Positions 16,643-26,100 of a stretch of 64,000 bases of DNA are shown here, one piece after another. The position numbers and the translations under genes were made by a program. Within the stretch, counting starts at the first letter, position 1. Every line of letters starts with the position of its first letter. The notes beneath the pieces were generated by a model. The model was not told the DNA's origin, searched no databases, and was given only the letters and a program-made list of their open reading frames with translations. Source of the DNA: Pedobacter paludis (lineage in GTDB: Bacteria > Bacteroidota > Bacteroidia > Sphingobacteriales > Sphingobacteriaceae); NCBI RefSeq assembly GCF_003173575.1, contig NZ_QGNY01000004.1:186001-250000 (forward strand). Direction: 5' to 3'.

Positions 16643-17602
16643 ATGAACTCAAAAAGTTTAATGATTAAATGCTTTCTTGCAACGCTAATAATATTGTTTA
16701 CATCAAGCTTCATGTTTAAAACCGAATCCTCCAGGCCGGTTATCTCAGAAAAGGATTTTAATGCTTGTTTTCCACAGAGAAATAAGTTTTACACCTATTC
16801 CGCTTTCTCAAAGGCAGTTTCCGAAATGTCTTTTATCAAAATAAAAATTGAAAAACGAGGAGACTGGATATATAAAATTACCAGAACTGACAAAAGAACC
16901 AACAAATCAGTAACGGTTCGGCAAGATAAAGACTGGGATGAAACTTGGGCGAAAGCAAAACCTTATACTATTTTGAATATAGATTATGGAAATTTTTGTT
17001 CCGATAAAAACCTTGGAGCGAATAAAAAGGAATTAGCTGCATTATTCGCACACATCGCTCATGAAACCAGAAACGGAACGAATAATAAATTCAATGATGG
17101 TTTAATGTTGATTACAGAATCTAATACAAATGCAGATTATGTAGTTCAAAATGTAATTTACCCAGCTGTAGCTGGAAAGAAATATTATGGTCGCGGTCCT
17201 TTGCAATTAAGCTACAACGGAAACTACGGTTTTGCATCTGATTGTATTTTTGGAAATAAAAACACTTTATTAAACAATCCAGATCTGGTTAATTCTGATC
17301 CAGTGCTGGCTTTCAAAACCGCAATCTATTTCTGGATGACTCCACAAAGCTTAAAACCTTCTGCACATGATGTAATGACTGGCAAATGGACACCAACAGT
17401 AAGCGATACCCAGAAAAATTATAGATCGGGTTTTGGAATGACCATAAATATCATCAATGGAAAACTAGAATGCAACAAAGGAGATGACAATAATGCAATG
17501 AAGGATCGCATTGGATTTTACCAATACTTCTTGAAAAAGTTTCACATAAATGACGTCAATTGCGCCTGTTCTTGCGGGCAAATGACGCCATTTGCAGAAT
17601 AA
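16643..17602 (+). CDS. Exported GH19-type chitinase/lysozyme-like protein
   Basis: A 319-aa glycoside hydrolase of family 19 with a signal peptide or N-terminal anchor (hydrophobic stretch CFLATLIILFTSSFMF). The catalytic acid is Glu141 in FAHIAHETRNG and the hallmark YYGRGPLQLSYNGNYG follows. GH19 enzymes cut chitin or, in some cases, peptidoglycan. The frame is open from 16580, but that would begin inside a terminator hairpin, so I use the ATG at 16643 (16661 is also possible). The last residues contain CACSCGQ. It ends one base from the convergent DsbA-like gene. Confidence 0.88.
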   Translation: MNSKSLMIKCFLATLIILFTSSFMFKTESSRPVISEKDFNACFPQRNKFYTYSAFSKAVSEMSFIKIKIEKRGDWIYKITRTDKRTNKSVTVRQDKDWDETWAKAKPYTILNIDYGNFCSDKNLGANKKELAALFAHIAHETRNGTNNKFNDGLMLITESNTNADYVVQNVIYPAVAGKKYYGRGPLQLSYNGNYGFASDCIFGNKNTLLNNPDLVNSDPVLAFKTAIYFWMTPQSLKPSAHDVMTGKWTPTVSDTQKNYRSGFGMTINIINGKLECNKGDDNNAMKDRIGFYQYFLKKFHINDVNCACSCGQMTPFAE

Positions 17603-17603
17603 A

Positions 17604-18122
17604 TTATTCTGTGCTTTCCTTTAACATTTGATATAAATCTGTAGCCCCACCATCAAATTTGGTTCCGTTAACGTAAAACGATGGCGTGCCATTAACCCCA
17701 CTGCGAATACCGCTTTCAAAATCGTTTTCAACCTTTTCTTTTACAGCATCGGATGCTGAATCTGTTTTAAATTTTTCTAAATCTAAGCCAATAGTCTCGG
17801 CAAGTTCTTCAAATAAATCATCAGCCAAGCGATATTGATTTTCGTAAAGTGCATCGTGCATTTCCCAAAATTTGCCTTGCAAACCTGCAGACTCTGCAGA
17901 AAGGGCTGCCCGAAAAGCAAACTGATGAGCTTCTTGCAAAGGAAAGTTTCTAAAAACAAATTTAATCTGATCTCCAAATGTTTCTTCTATTTCTTTAACG
18001 ATGGGATAAGCATTACCACAATACGGGCATTGATAATCGCCAAATTCTACAATTTCTATTGATGCCGAATTGCCACCTTGAATGTGGTCTGTCTCCGATA
18101 CTGTTGGTTTTAATGTGCTCAT
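17604..18122 (-). CDS. DsbA-family thioredoxin-fold protein
   Basis: A 172-aa DSBA-like protein with Cys32 and Cys35 in FGDYQCPYCGNAYP, a helical insert, and the cis-Pro loop in GVNGTPSFYVNG. No signal peptide is present, so it probably acts in the cytoplasm as a thiol oxidoreductase rather than in periplasmic disulfide formation. It starts 10 nt after the peroxiredoxin ends, so the two likely form a redox operon. Confidence 0.88.
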   Translation of the reverse strand: MSTLKPTVSETDHIQGGNSASIEIVEFGDYQCPYCGNAYPIVKEIEETFGDQIKFVFRNFPLQEAHQFAFRAALSAESAGLQGKFWEMHDALYENQYRLADDLFEELAETIGLDLEKFKTDSASDAVKEKVENDFESGIRSGVNGTPSFYVNGTKFDGGATDLYQMLKESTE

Positions 18123-18131
18123 ATAAAACAG

Positions 18132-18593
18132 TTATTTTTTACTCAATTCTTCCAATGCATCTAAAATTCCATCTGCTCCAGGATTAACAGCCGTTGGAGA
18201 TAAATAACTCCATGCAATTTTCCCTTCTTTATCAATTACGAAAAGTGCTCGTTTACTTTCGCCAACTTCATCATTATAAACACCATAAGCTTTAGATACT
18301 TTTCCCTTTGGTTCAAAATCTGCCAATAAAGGAAAATGAAGTTTTCTATCTTGCTCAAAAGCCAGATGACACCAAACACTATCAACAGAAATACCAAAAA
18401 TCTGGGCATCATACTTGCCAAAATATTTTAGCATTTCATTGTAAAGCGCCATTTGATCGCTGCAAACCGGACTCCAATCTGCAGGATAGAAGGCGAGAAT
18501 TACATTTTTGCCCTTAAAATCTTTAAGCTTTATTTTTTGATCCGGAGTAGCATTCAATTCAAAATCTGGTGCTGTAGCGCCTTTTTCTAACAT
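18132..18593 (-). CDS. Peroxiredoxin (AhpC/TSA-like)
   Basis: A 153-aa redoxin with the peroxidatic cysteine in a modified motif, YPADWSPVCSDQ (Cys44), and a second cysteine at Cys75 in SVWCHLAF. It reduces peroxides using thiol donors. The spacing of the cysteines is unlike the classical Bcp CxxxxC layout. The DsbA-like gene downstream could be its partner (inference). Confidence 0.88.
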   Translation of the reverse strand: MLEKGATAPDFELNATPDQKIKLKDFKGKNVILAFYPADWSPVCSDQMALYNEMLKYFGKYDAQIFGISVDSVWCHLAFEQDRKLHFPLLADFEPKGKVSKAYGVYNDEVGESKRALFVIDKEGKIAWSYLSPTAVNPGADGILDALEELSKK

Positions 18594-18673
18594 ATTTAGG
18601 AGTTTAAAATTTAAATCTTTTTAGTTTAACAGCAGGCTTGCCCAGTTGTTTGTCAAAAATAAATCAACAATAG

Positions 18674-19591
18674 CTAGCCTAGTTTCTGCCTTTTAATTAG
18701 GTAAGCCTGCAGAATTGGATAAAAACCTTCGTTTATATCAGCATCTATTAAATCTATTTTATATTGTGCACACTTCAACGCAATTTGCTGCCTATAATTG
18801 GCCACAGCATTTATATAATTTTCTTTAACCTGATTGGCATGAACTTTAATGGTTTCGCCAGTTTCCATGTCGATAAACTGGTAGGGCCGATTTTCATAGC
18901 TAAAATCTACTTCTTTGGATTGATCTACAACATTAAAAACCACTACTTCGTGTTTATTGAATTTTAAATGTTGCAAAGCGTCAAAAAGCGCATCGGTTTT
19001 TTCAGGACTGGTTTGAGTATTAAATAGATCGCTAAAAATTACAACCAAAGACCTTTTATGAATCAGTTCTGCTACTTGATGCAATGCCTCACTTAAATTG
19101 GTTTGGGCATTAACTTTTGGCTTTTGAAGCAGTTCGTCCAGTTTGGTAAATAAATATTTTTGGTGAACTGTTGTCGATTTAGCCGGCGAGTTCAATAAAA
19201 TCTCATCCGTAAATAAACTCAGTCCAAAAGCATCACGTTGCTTTTTTAAAAGATACATTAAAGAAGCAGCAGCTTGAATTGAAAATACAAGCTTGTTGTT
19301 TTTTGGTTCGGGAAAATACATCGATGAGGAAACATCAATTACAAACTGACATCTTAAATTAGTTTCTTCTTCGAACCTTTTGCTGTAAAGCTTATTGGTT
19401 TTTGCGTATAATTTCCAATCGATATTTTTTACATTATCACCATTATTATATTGGCGGTGTTCTGCAAATTCTACCGAAAATCCATGAAAAGGGCTTTTAT
19501 GTAAACCCGTAATAAAGCCTTCTACAACTTGCTGTGCAAGTAATTCTAAGTTTCCAAAGCTTGTTTCATTTTCATAGTTCAGCGCCTGCAT
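18674..19591 (-). CDS. DUF58 domain protein (VWA-like)
   Basis: A 305-aa protein with the DUF58 signature HRQYNNGDNVKNIDWKLYAK and, further on, a von Willebrand A-like fold with the metal-site motif DVSSSMYF. Family members are usually found next to MoxR AAA ATPases and are thought to work as chaperones or in metal or complex assembly; no MoxR gene is adjacent in this window. Its upstream region leads straight into the large repeat block. Confidence 0.88.
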   Translation of the reverse strand: MQALNYENETSFGNLELLAQQVVEGFITGLHKSPFHGFSVEFAEHRQYNNGDNVKNIDWKLYAKTNKLYSKRFEEETNLRCQFVIDVSSSMYFPEPKNNKLVFSIQAAASLMYLLKKQRDAFGLSLFTDEILLNSPAKSTTVHQKYLFTKLDELLQKPKVNAQTNLSEALHQVAELIHKRSLVVIFSDLFNTQTSPEKTDALFDALQHLKFNKHEVVVFNVVDQSKEVDFSYENRPYQFIDMETGETIKVHANQVKENYINAVANYRQQIALKCAQYKIDLIDADINEGFYPILQAYLIKRQKLG

Positions 19592-19764
19592 ATGGTAAAG
19601 CTAGCAAAAAGATTTTACTAAATGAGACCATAACAAAAGCATTTTTTATAAAGAATTTTTTGGAAAGCAATGGCAGTAGAAATTAGGAAAAAGCAGTCCC
19701 GCCCACGCTTCTGCCGAAGAAAAATCGGCATCTCGCTAAGGTCGGGTTTAGGTGGCACGTATTG
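19592..19764. repeat. Dispersed repeat with GTCGGGTTTAGGTGGC
   Basis: Holds GCAGTCCCGCCCACGC and ends GTCGGGTTTAGGTGGC (19741-19756), the latter identical to 2411-2426. The 60-codon frame at 19670-19852 is a by-product. This gap must also contain the DUF58 promoter, which I cannot pick out. Confidence 0.6.
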
Positions 19765-20414
19765 TATTTCTATGTGTGTACCCCAACTACCAATTTTTCA
19801 TAATTATGATCAGACATTCCTACGGAACGAAAATATCTCCAACATCGTTTAGCCTACCGAGCAAACGTCCCGAGGGGACGAAAAAAAGTTTAAGTTAGTG
19901 TTTCTATGTTTGTACTTCAACTACCAATTTTCATAACTATAATCAGACGTTCCTACTGAACGAAAATATTTCCATTAACGTTTAGCCTACCGAGCAAACG
20001 TCCAGAGGGGACGAACAAAAGTTTATGTTAGTGCCTCTATGTTTGTACTTCAACTACCAATTTTCATAACTATAATCAGACGTTCCTACGGAACGAAAAT
20101 ATTTCCAATAATGTTTAGCCTACCGAGCAAACGTCCCGATGGGACGAACAAAAGTTTATGTTAGTACCTCTATGTTTGTACTTCAACTACCAATTTTCAT
20201 AACTATAATCAGACGTTCCTACGGAACGAAAATATTTCCATTAACGTTTAGCCTACCGAGCAAACGTCCCGATGGGACGAAAAAAAGTTTATGTTAGTGC
20301 TTCTATGTTTGTACTTCAACTACCAATTTTCATAACTATAATCAGACGTTCCTACGGAACGAAAATATCTCCAACATCGTTTAGCCTACCGAGCAAACGT
20401 CCCGAGGGGACGAA
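19765..20414. repeat. Tandem array of about five 133-bp units, each with two hairpins
   Basis: CAACTACC recurs at 19784, 19918, 20051, 20184 and 20317, giving spacings of 134, 133, 133 and 133. Each unit has palindrome P1 (CGTTCCTACGGAACG) and, about 36 nt on, P2 (CGTCCCGATGGGACG, or GAG in the loop), with TTTAGCCTACCGAGCAAA between them. Copies differ by a few substitutions; copies 1 and 2 have a mismatch in P1, and copy 2 also in P2. No coding sequence fits the period. Confidence 0.95.
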
Positions 20415-20443
20415 ATGTTAATGCAAAAATAGATCATCAAGAA

Positions 20444-20930
20444 AGCTAACCCATGGTTGGTGGCTCGCCAACGACTTTTAATGCCAAGGGAACCATAACT
20501 TTTTAGCTAACCCATGGTTGGTGTCTCACAAACCACTTTTAATGCAAAGGGTGTCATAATTTTGAGCTAATCCATTGTTGGCAGCTCGCAAACTATTTTT
20601 AATACAAGGGAACAATGATTTTTTGAGCTAATCCATTGTTGGCTGCTCACAAACCATTTTTAATGCAAAGGGAACCATAACTTTTTAGCTAACCCATGGT
20701 TGGTGGCTCGCCAACAACTTTTAATGCAAAGGGAACCATAACTTTTTAGCTAACCCATGGTTGGTGTCTCGCAAACTATTTTTAATACAAGGGAACAATG
20801 ATTTTTGAGCTAACTCATGGTTAGCAGCTCACAAACCACTTTAATGCAAAGAAAACCATAATTATGAGCTAGTCATAGTTGTGACTCACAAACCATTTGT
20901 AATGCAAGCGAGTCATAAATTATTGAGCTT
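20444..20930. repeat. Tandem array of eight 59-61-bp units
   Basis: AGCTAAC or a variant recurs at 20444, 20505, 20565, 20626, 20687, 20748, 20808, 20867 and a last partial copy at 20926. The typical unit reads AGCTAACCCATGGTTGGTGG, then CTCGCCAAC, TTTTAATGCAAAGGGAACC and ATAACTTTTT. The middle can form a short hairpin, GTTGGTG/CGCCAAC. The units decay toward the 3' end. The sequence is unrelated to the 133-bp array next to it. Confidence 0.93.
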
Positions 20931-21190
20931 AAAAAATCTGGTGCAATATGAATTCTTCAAATAGTTAAAAATTTAAAATTTTATTTTCAGCATGTTTTGG
21001 CAGGTGAGTTACCAGTCATGGATTTTTAGAAAACAAATTGAAAAACGGAAGCTAACGCAATCCCTTATCAGCCTTTCTCCATCGTCCCAGCGGGACGGCT
21101 GGCGGGTAGAAAAACCATGGAAATTCAGTTTACGTTCCGTAGGAACGTTTGAAATATAGGCAACGTTACATTCGGCCTCAAAAATTGGCC
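20931..21190. other. Intergenic remainder with a solitary inverted hairpin pair
   Basis: No gene. P2-type CGTCCCAGCGGGACG lies at 21083-21097 and CGTTCCGTAGGAACG, the exact reverse complement of P1, at 21133-21147. The 35-nt gap between them nearly equals that in the array, so this is a lone unit core in the opposite orientation. Confidence 0.85.
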
Positions 21191-21193
21191 ATA

Positions 21194-21231
21194 AAAAAAC
21201 CTCGCAGGTTTTAAAAACCTGCGAGGTTTAA
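21194..21231 (-). terminator. Strong terminator after the sugar dehydrogenase
   Basis: Fifteen-base perfect stem AAACCTCGCAGGTTT / AAACCTGCGAGGTTT (21197-21211 and 21215-21229). Read on the minus strand it ends in a run of T. Confidence 0.92.
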
Positions 21232-21245
21232 ACTTTATAATAATA

Positions 21246-22460
21246 TTATTTTTTAGCGATTTTAAAAAGCTTGCCATTATCCGTTACCGAATAAAGCGCT
21301 CCATCTTTTTCCACCATATCGCGGAAACGTTCACCTTTACCTTCTAACAATCTTTCCTCGCCAACAATTTTATCATTTTTGATAACCAAACGGATGATGT
21401 GCGAACCGCCCAAACCGCCAACGAAAAGATTGCCCTTCCATTCAGGGATGCTACTGCTGTTGTAGAAAGCAATACAACCCGGCGAAATGCTTGGATTCCA
21501 GAAATAAACAGGTTGCTCCATTCCATCCTTTTGTTGAACGCCATCGCCAACTTTTTTGCCACTATATTCGGTTCCGTAAGTAATAATTGGCCAGCCATAA
21601 TTTTTCCCTGGTTTAATAATGTTTACTTCATCGCCACCTTTTGGTCCAAATTCTGCCTCCCATAAATCGCCAGTTAGTGGATTAATTGCCAAACCATCTG
21701 GGTTACGCAATCCGTAAGCATAAATCTCTGGTTTAGCATCCGCATTTTTAGCGAAAGGTCCGTTTGCTACAGCTTTTCCATCTGTTGTAAGATGAAGAAT
21801 TTTACCCAAAGAAGAATTTAGATATTGTGCCTGAATGCGAATATCGCCACCAGAGCGTTCACCTGTACTTACAAATAAGTTTCCGTTTTTATCAAAAACA
21901 ATTCTAGAACCATACTGCAACTTTCCCCCGTAAGATGGTGTTGCACGATAAATTATGGTTTGGTTTTCTATTTTAGTTTCATCAGCAGAGAGTTTTCCCT
22001 TTGCAATAGCTAGAAGTACACCTTTATCTTGTGGTTCAGAATAAGCCCAGTAAACCATTCTGTTTTTGGCAAAGTTTGGATCCAAAGTTACGTCCAACAA
22101 TCCACCTTGACCAGAATCATCTACTTTTGGCAAACCTGTTATTGTTTTGCTTAATTTCCCGTTAGCAGTTAGAACAACCATTGTTCCGCCCTTTTGAGTA
22201 ATTAAAAAGCCACCAGCTGGAAGGACAGAAATTGCCCAAGGGCGATCTAGTTTTTCATTTAGGATAGAAATTTCTAATGGGGTACTTGTTTTAACACCAG
22301 CAATTCGAGTTTGCCCCTCAAATGCGGGTTTATAATCGGCAGAAGGTTGATTGGTTTCTACAGGATTTTGAGCTGAAACGTTCGCTAGATTTAGAACGCT
22401 CAACGAAAAACCTGCCAATACCAATCCTAATGTTTTGTTAGTTAATAGGTTCATAGACAT
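21246..22460 (-). CDS. Exported PQQ-dependent sugar (aldose) dehydrogenase family protein
   Basis: A 404-aa protein with a signal peptide ending NLANVSAQ and a six-bladed beta-propeller of the soluble glucose/aldose dehydrogenase type (GSDH/YliI-like). Family blocks are LDRPWAISVLPAGGFLITQK, GQGGLLDVTLDPNF, GSRIVFDKNGNLFVSTGER, YGLRNPDGLAINPLTGDLWE and KPGKNYGWP. It would oxidise aldoses in the periplasm with PQQ. No pqq biosynthesis genes are in the window. The true start may be two codons later. Confidence 0.9.
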   Translation of the reverse strand: MSMNLLTNKTLGLVLAGFSLSVLNLANVSAQNPVETNQPSADYKPAFEGQTRIAGVKTSTPLEISILNEKLDRPWAISVLPAGGFLITQKGGTMVVLTANGKLSKTITGLPKVDDSGQGGLLDVTLDPNFAKNRMVYWAYSEPQDKGVLLAIAKGKLSADETKIENQTIIYRATPSYGGKLQYGSRIVFDKNGNLFVSTGERSGGDIRIQAQYLNSSLGKILHLTTDGKAVANGPFAKNADAKPEIYAYGLRNPDGLAINPLTGDLWEAEFGPKGGDEVNIIKPGKNYGWPIITYGTEYSGKKVGDGVQQKDGMEQPVYFWNPSISPGCIAFYNSSSIPEWKGNLFVGGLGGSHIIRLVIKNDKIVGEERLLEGKGERFRDMVEKDGALYSVTDNGKLFKIAKK

Positions 22461-22499
22461 GATTAGGAGTTTTTAATAAAGAAACAAAAATATTTTTGC

Positions 22500-22537
22500 A
22501 ATAAAAAACCCGAATCCTCTAAATGAACTCGGGTTTT
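22500..22537 (-). terminator. Terminator after thioredoxin
   Basis: Nine-base stem AAAACCCGA / TCGGGTTTT; the A-run at 22503-22508 is the T-tail on the minus strand. Confidence 0.8.
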
Positions 22538-22617
22538 AAATATGTTACAGTGATGGTAGAAAGTAGTTAGTGTTAAGATTATACGATTAATCTTTTCGCC
22601 TTAAACTTTTCACCTTA

Positions 22618-22938
22618 CTAAGCCAATTGCTTGTTTAATTTTTCAGCTAATACTGATTTTGGAACAGCACCAACTTGTTTGTCAACAACTTGACCATCTT
22701 TGAAATATAACAAAGCTGGAATGTTACGGATACCAAATTGCATCGAAATTTGAGGGTTGTTATCTACGTTCACTTTTCCAACAATAGCTTTGCCATCATA
22801 TTCTTTAGCGATTTCTTCTACTACTGGACCAACCATGCGACAAGGGCCACACCATTCTGCCCAAAAATCCACTAATACGGGTTTATCTGATTTTAATACA
22901 AGCTCCTCGAAGTTTGCATCTGTGATTTCTAATGCCAT
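22618..22938 (-). CDS. trxA: Thioredoxin
   Basis: A 106-aa classical thioredoxin with the active site [10 protein letters not shown] (Cys30, Cys33) and the cis-Pro segment RNIPALLYF. It is a cytoplasmic disulfide reductase. It is probably monocistronic: a terminator follows and a noncoding gap lies upstream. Full length and complete. Confidence 0.96.
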   Translation of the reverse strand: MALEITDANFEELVLKSDKPVLVDFWAEWCGPCRMVGPVVEEIAKEYDGKAIVGKVNVDNNPQISMQFGIRNIPALLYFKDGQVVDKQVGAVPKSVLAEKLNKQLA

Positions 22939-23031
22939 AATTATTTTTTTATGTTCAAATATATGTATTCAATTGTAATGCCAACTACAGTGTAATGTCA
23001 ATTTGACATTATTTTGAGGGTATCTACATAT

Positions 23032-23097
23032 TCGTCATTGCGAGGCACGAAGCAATCTTATAAACGAGAGAGATTGCTTCGTGCCTCGCAATGACGA
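23032..23097. repeat. 27-bp perfect inverted repeat next to the dnaE stop
   Basis: Arms 23032-23058 and 23071-23097 are perfectly complementary; the arm core is GTCATTGCGAGGCACGAAGC. The loop is 12 nt. It ends 5 nt beyond the dnaE stop codon and probably also works as a terminator, though it lacks a clear T-run for either strand. Confidence 0.93.
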
Positions 23098-23102
23098 TTT
23101 TG

Positions 23103-26100
23103 CTAATTTAACTTGTAATTTACAACATTCAATCCAAGCAATTGTTCTAAGAACTTATTGTTCGGATTGATTTTTAAATTTTTGGATGGCAAATCCAACA
23201 TAATCTCTTTCTCGCGATCAAAAACTGCAAAGTTAAGTTGGCAGTTTTGCTGTTCAGAATTTGCCTTATTGTCTGCTAAAATTGCCTCAATTTCTTTCAT
23301 CAGCTCATCGTTAACCCGCTCAATTGGCACTTGAATGGTTAAACTTTTTGCTAATTTATCTCTTAACTCAGACATTAAGTTTATCGCCGTGATTTTAAAT
23401 TCCCAATCGCCAGCCTTACCAAAGCGCTCCCCTACTCTACCCCTTATCTGCAAGAAATATCCTTCGGTTAAGAACGATTTAAATTTAAGAAAATCTTCTC
23501 CGAACAAAGCCATTTCCGATGCGTCTTCATAATCTTCGAAAACAAAAGTCCCGAAAGGTTTACCTGTTTTGGTAATTCTTTGAGAAGCCGTTACCACCAA
23601 TCCGCCCACGCAAAGCTCTCTGTTTTTGAGTTTTTCAAATTCGGCCAAAACTTCTTCATTGGTATCGCCCATCCGCACTTTGTTGATAATGCTTAATTGC
23701 CTAACGCCGTGTGTACAAAACTTATCAAGTTCTAATTTATAATTATCCAAAGGGTGCCCCGAAAGAAAAATTCCGATTGCATCCTTTTCATATTTCAATC
23801 GATCCATTAAAGCCCATTCTGGAGAAACTGGCAATGAAGGTTCTAAAATTAAATCGGCTTTTGATCCTCCAAATAACGATCCTTGAGAAGTACTTTCGTT
23901 ATTCTGAAAATCGTTGGCATACTTTATAATCTTTTCAATGCCATTCATCTTATCATTAGGCCCGATGTAAAAAAATTGTGCCCTGTGTCCTCCGAAAGCA
24001 TCGAATGCCCCACTGTACACAAAACTTTCGTAAGCCTTTTTATTTACAATACGGGTATTGGATCGCTTTGCGAAATCGTAAACCGTTGCATATGGTCCGT
24101 TTTCTAATCGCTCTTCGATTATACTTTCTACCGCCTTTTCGCCCACACCTTTAACGGCCGACATACCAAATCGGACTTCGCCCTTGGCATTTACAGAGAA
24201 TTTTAAATCTGATTCGTTAACATCTGGACCTAAAACCACTACACCCATTTGGCGACACTCTTCCATAAAGAAAGCTACTTGTTTAATATCGCTCATGTTG
24301 TTGGAAAGTACCGCAGCCATATATTCTGCCGGATAATGTGCCTTTAAATAGGCCGTTTGATAAGCAATCCAGGCATAACAGGTAGAGTGCGATTTGTTAA
24401 ATGCGTAAGATGCAAAAGCTTCCCAATCTTTCCATATTTTTTCTAAAGTTGCTGCATCATGTCCTTTTTCTGCTGCCTGTTTAACAAACTTAGGCTTCAT
24501 TTTATCCAGAACATCCTTTTGCTTTTTACCCATTGCCTTACGCAAAACATCGGCTTCACCTTTGGTAAAACCAGCCAATTTTTGCGATAAAAGCATTACC
24601 TGCTCTTGGTAAACCGTAATTCCGTAAGTTTCTTTTAGATATTCCTCACAGGCATCTAAATCGTACTTAATTTCTTCTTCTCCATTTTTACGGCGAACAA
24701 AACTCGGAATATACTCCATTGGTCCTGGTCGATACAAAGCATTCATGGCAATTAAATCGTCGAAAACCGTTGGTTTCAACTCTTTCATGTATTTCTGCAT
24801 ACCGGGACTTTCATACTGGAAAATCCCGATGGTTTCTCCACGCTGGAAAAGCTCGTAAGTTGCTACATCATCAATTGGGAAATTATCTGGATCGATAACA
24901 ACGTTATGCCGTTTCTTAACCAATTTAACCGTATCCTTTATTAGCGTAAGGGTTTTCAGACCCAAGAAGTCCATTTTTAATAAGCCTGCACTTTCTACAA
25001 CAGAGTTATCAAATTGGGTAACGTATAAATCAGAATCCTTCGCGGTAGCAACGGGAACAAAGTTTGTAATGTCGCTCGGCGTAATAATTACACCGCAGGC
25101 ATGAATCCCTGTATTTCTTAAAGAGCCTTCTAAAACCTGAGCCTGCTGAATGGTTTCGGCACTCAGATCTTTTAAAAGTCCCATGGCTTTCAACTCCTGT
25201 ACACGCTCATATTCATCTGGCCGCAGCGCATCTTTTAAGCTCTTTTCATCCAGATTGAAGATTTTAGCAAGCTTCATATTCGGAATGAGCTTAGCAATTT
25301 TATCTGCTTCGAAAAGTGGCAAATCCAAAACCCTTGCTGTGTCACGAATAGAAGACTTCGCTGCCATTGTTCCATAGGTAATAATTTGCGCAACCTGACT
25401 GGAACCATACTTATTGATTACGTATTCCATCACGCGGCCCCGACCCTCATCATCAAAATCGATATCAATATCGGGCATGGAAACACGATCTGGATTTAAG
25501 AAACGCTCAAAAAGGAGGTCGTATTTAATTGGATCAATGTTGGTAATCCACAAACAGTAAGCAACTACCGAACCTGCAGCAGAACCACGACCAGGCCCTA
25601 CGGAAACATCTCTCCGCCTTGCCTCGGCGATAAAATCCTGAACAATTAAGAAATAACCCGGATAACCAGTTTTTTCAATGGTGGCCAATTCGAAATCTAA
25701 ACGATCGATAATTTCTGGCGTTAAAACCCCGTATCTGATTTTTGCACCCTCATAAGTAAGGTGACGTAAGAATTTATTTTCCCCTCTTTTACCACCGTCA
25801 ACTTCATCTTCAGCAACCAAAAACTGCTCTGGAATATCGAATTTAGGTAATAAAACCTCACGGGCAAGTTTGTAGCTTTCTATTTTATCTACAACCTCTT
25901 GAATATTTAAAATCGCTTCTGGCAAATCAGCAAAGAGTGCTTTCATTTCATCAGGAGATTTAAAATAATACTCCTGATTTGGCAAGCCATAACGGTAACC
26001 ACGACCACGACCGATTGGCGTGGCCTGTTTTTCGCCATCTTTTACACAAAGCAAAATATCGTGGGCATTCGCATCTTTTTTATTGATGTAATAGGTATTG

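Noticed and set aside
19670..19852. 60-codon ORF upstream of DUF58
   Set aside because: Encoded by repeat sequence, running into the first array unit.
19765..20930. The arrays looked at first like a CRISPR
   Set aside because: The whole 133-bp or 60-bp period is repeated, with no unique spacers, and no cas gene is present.
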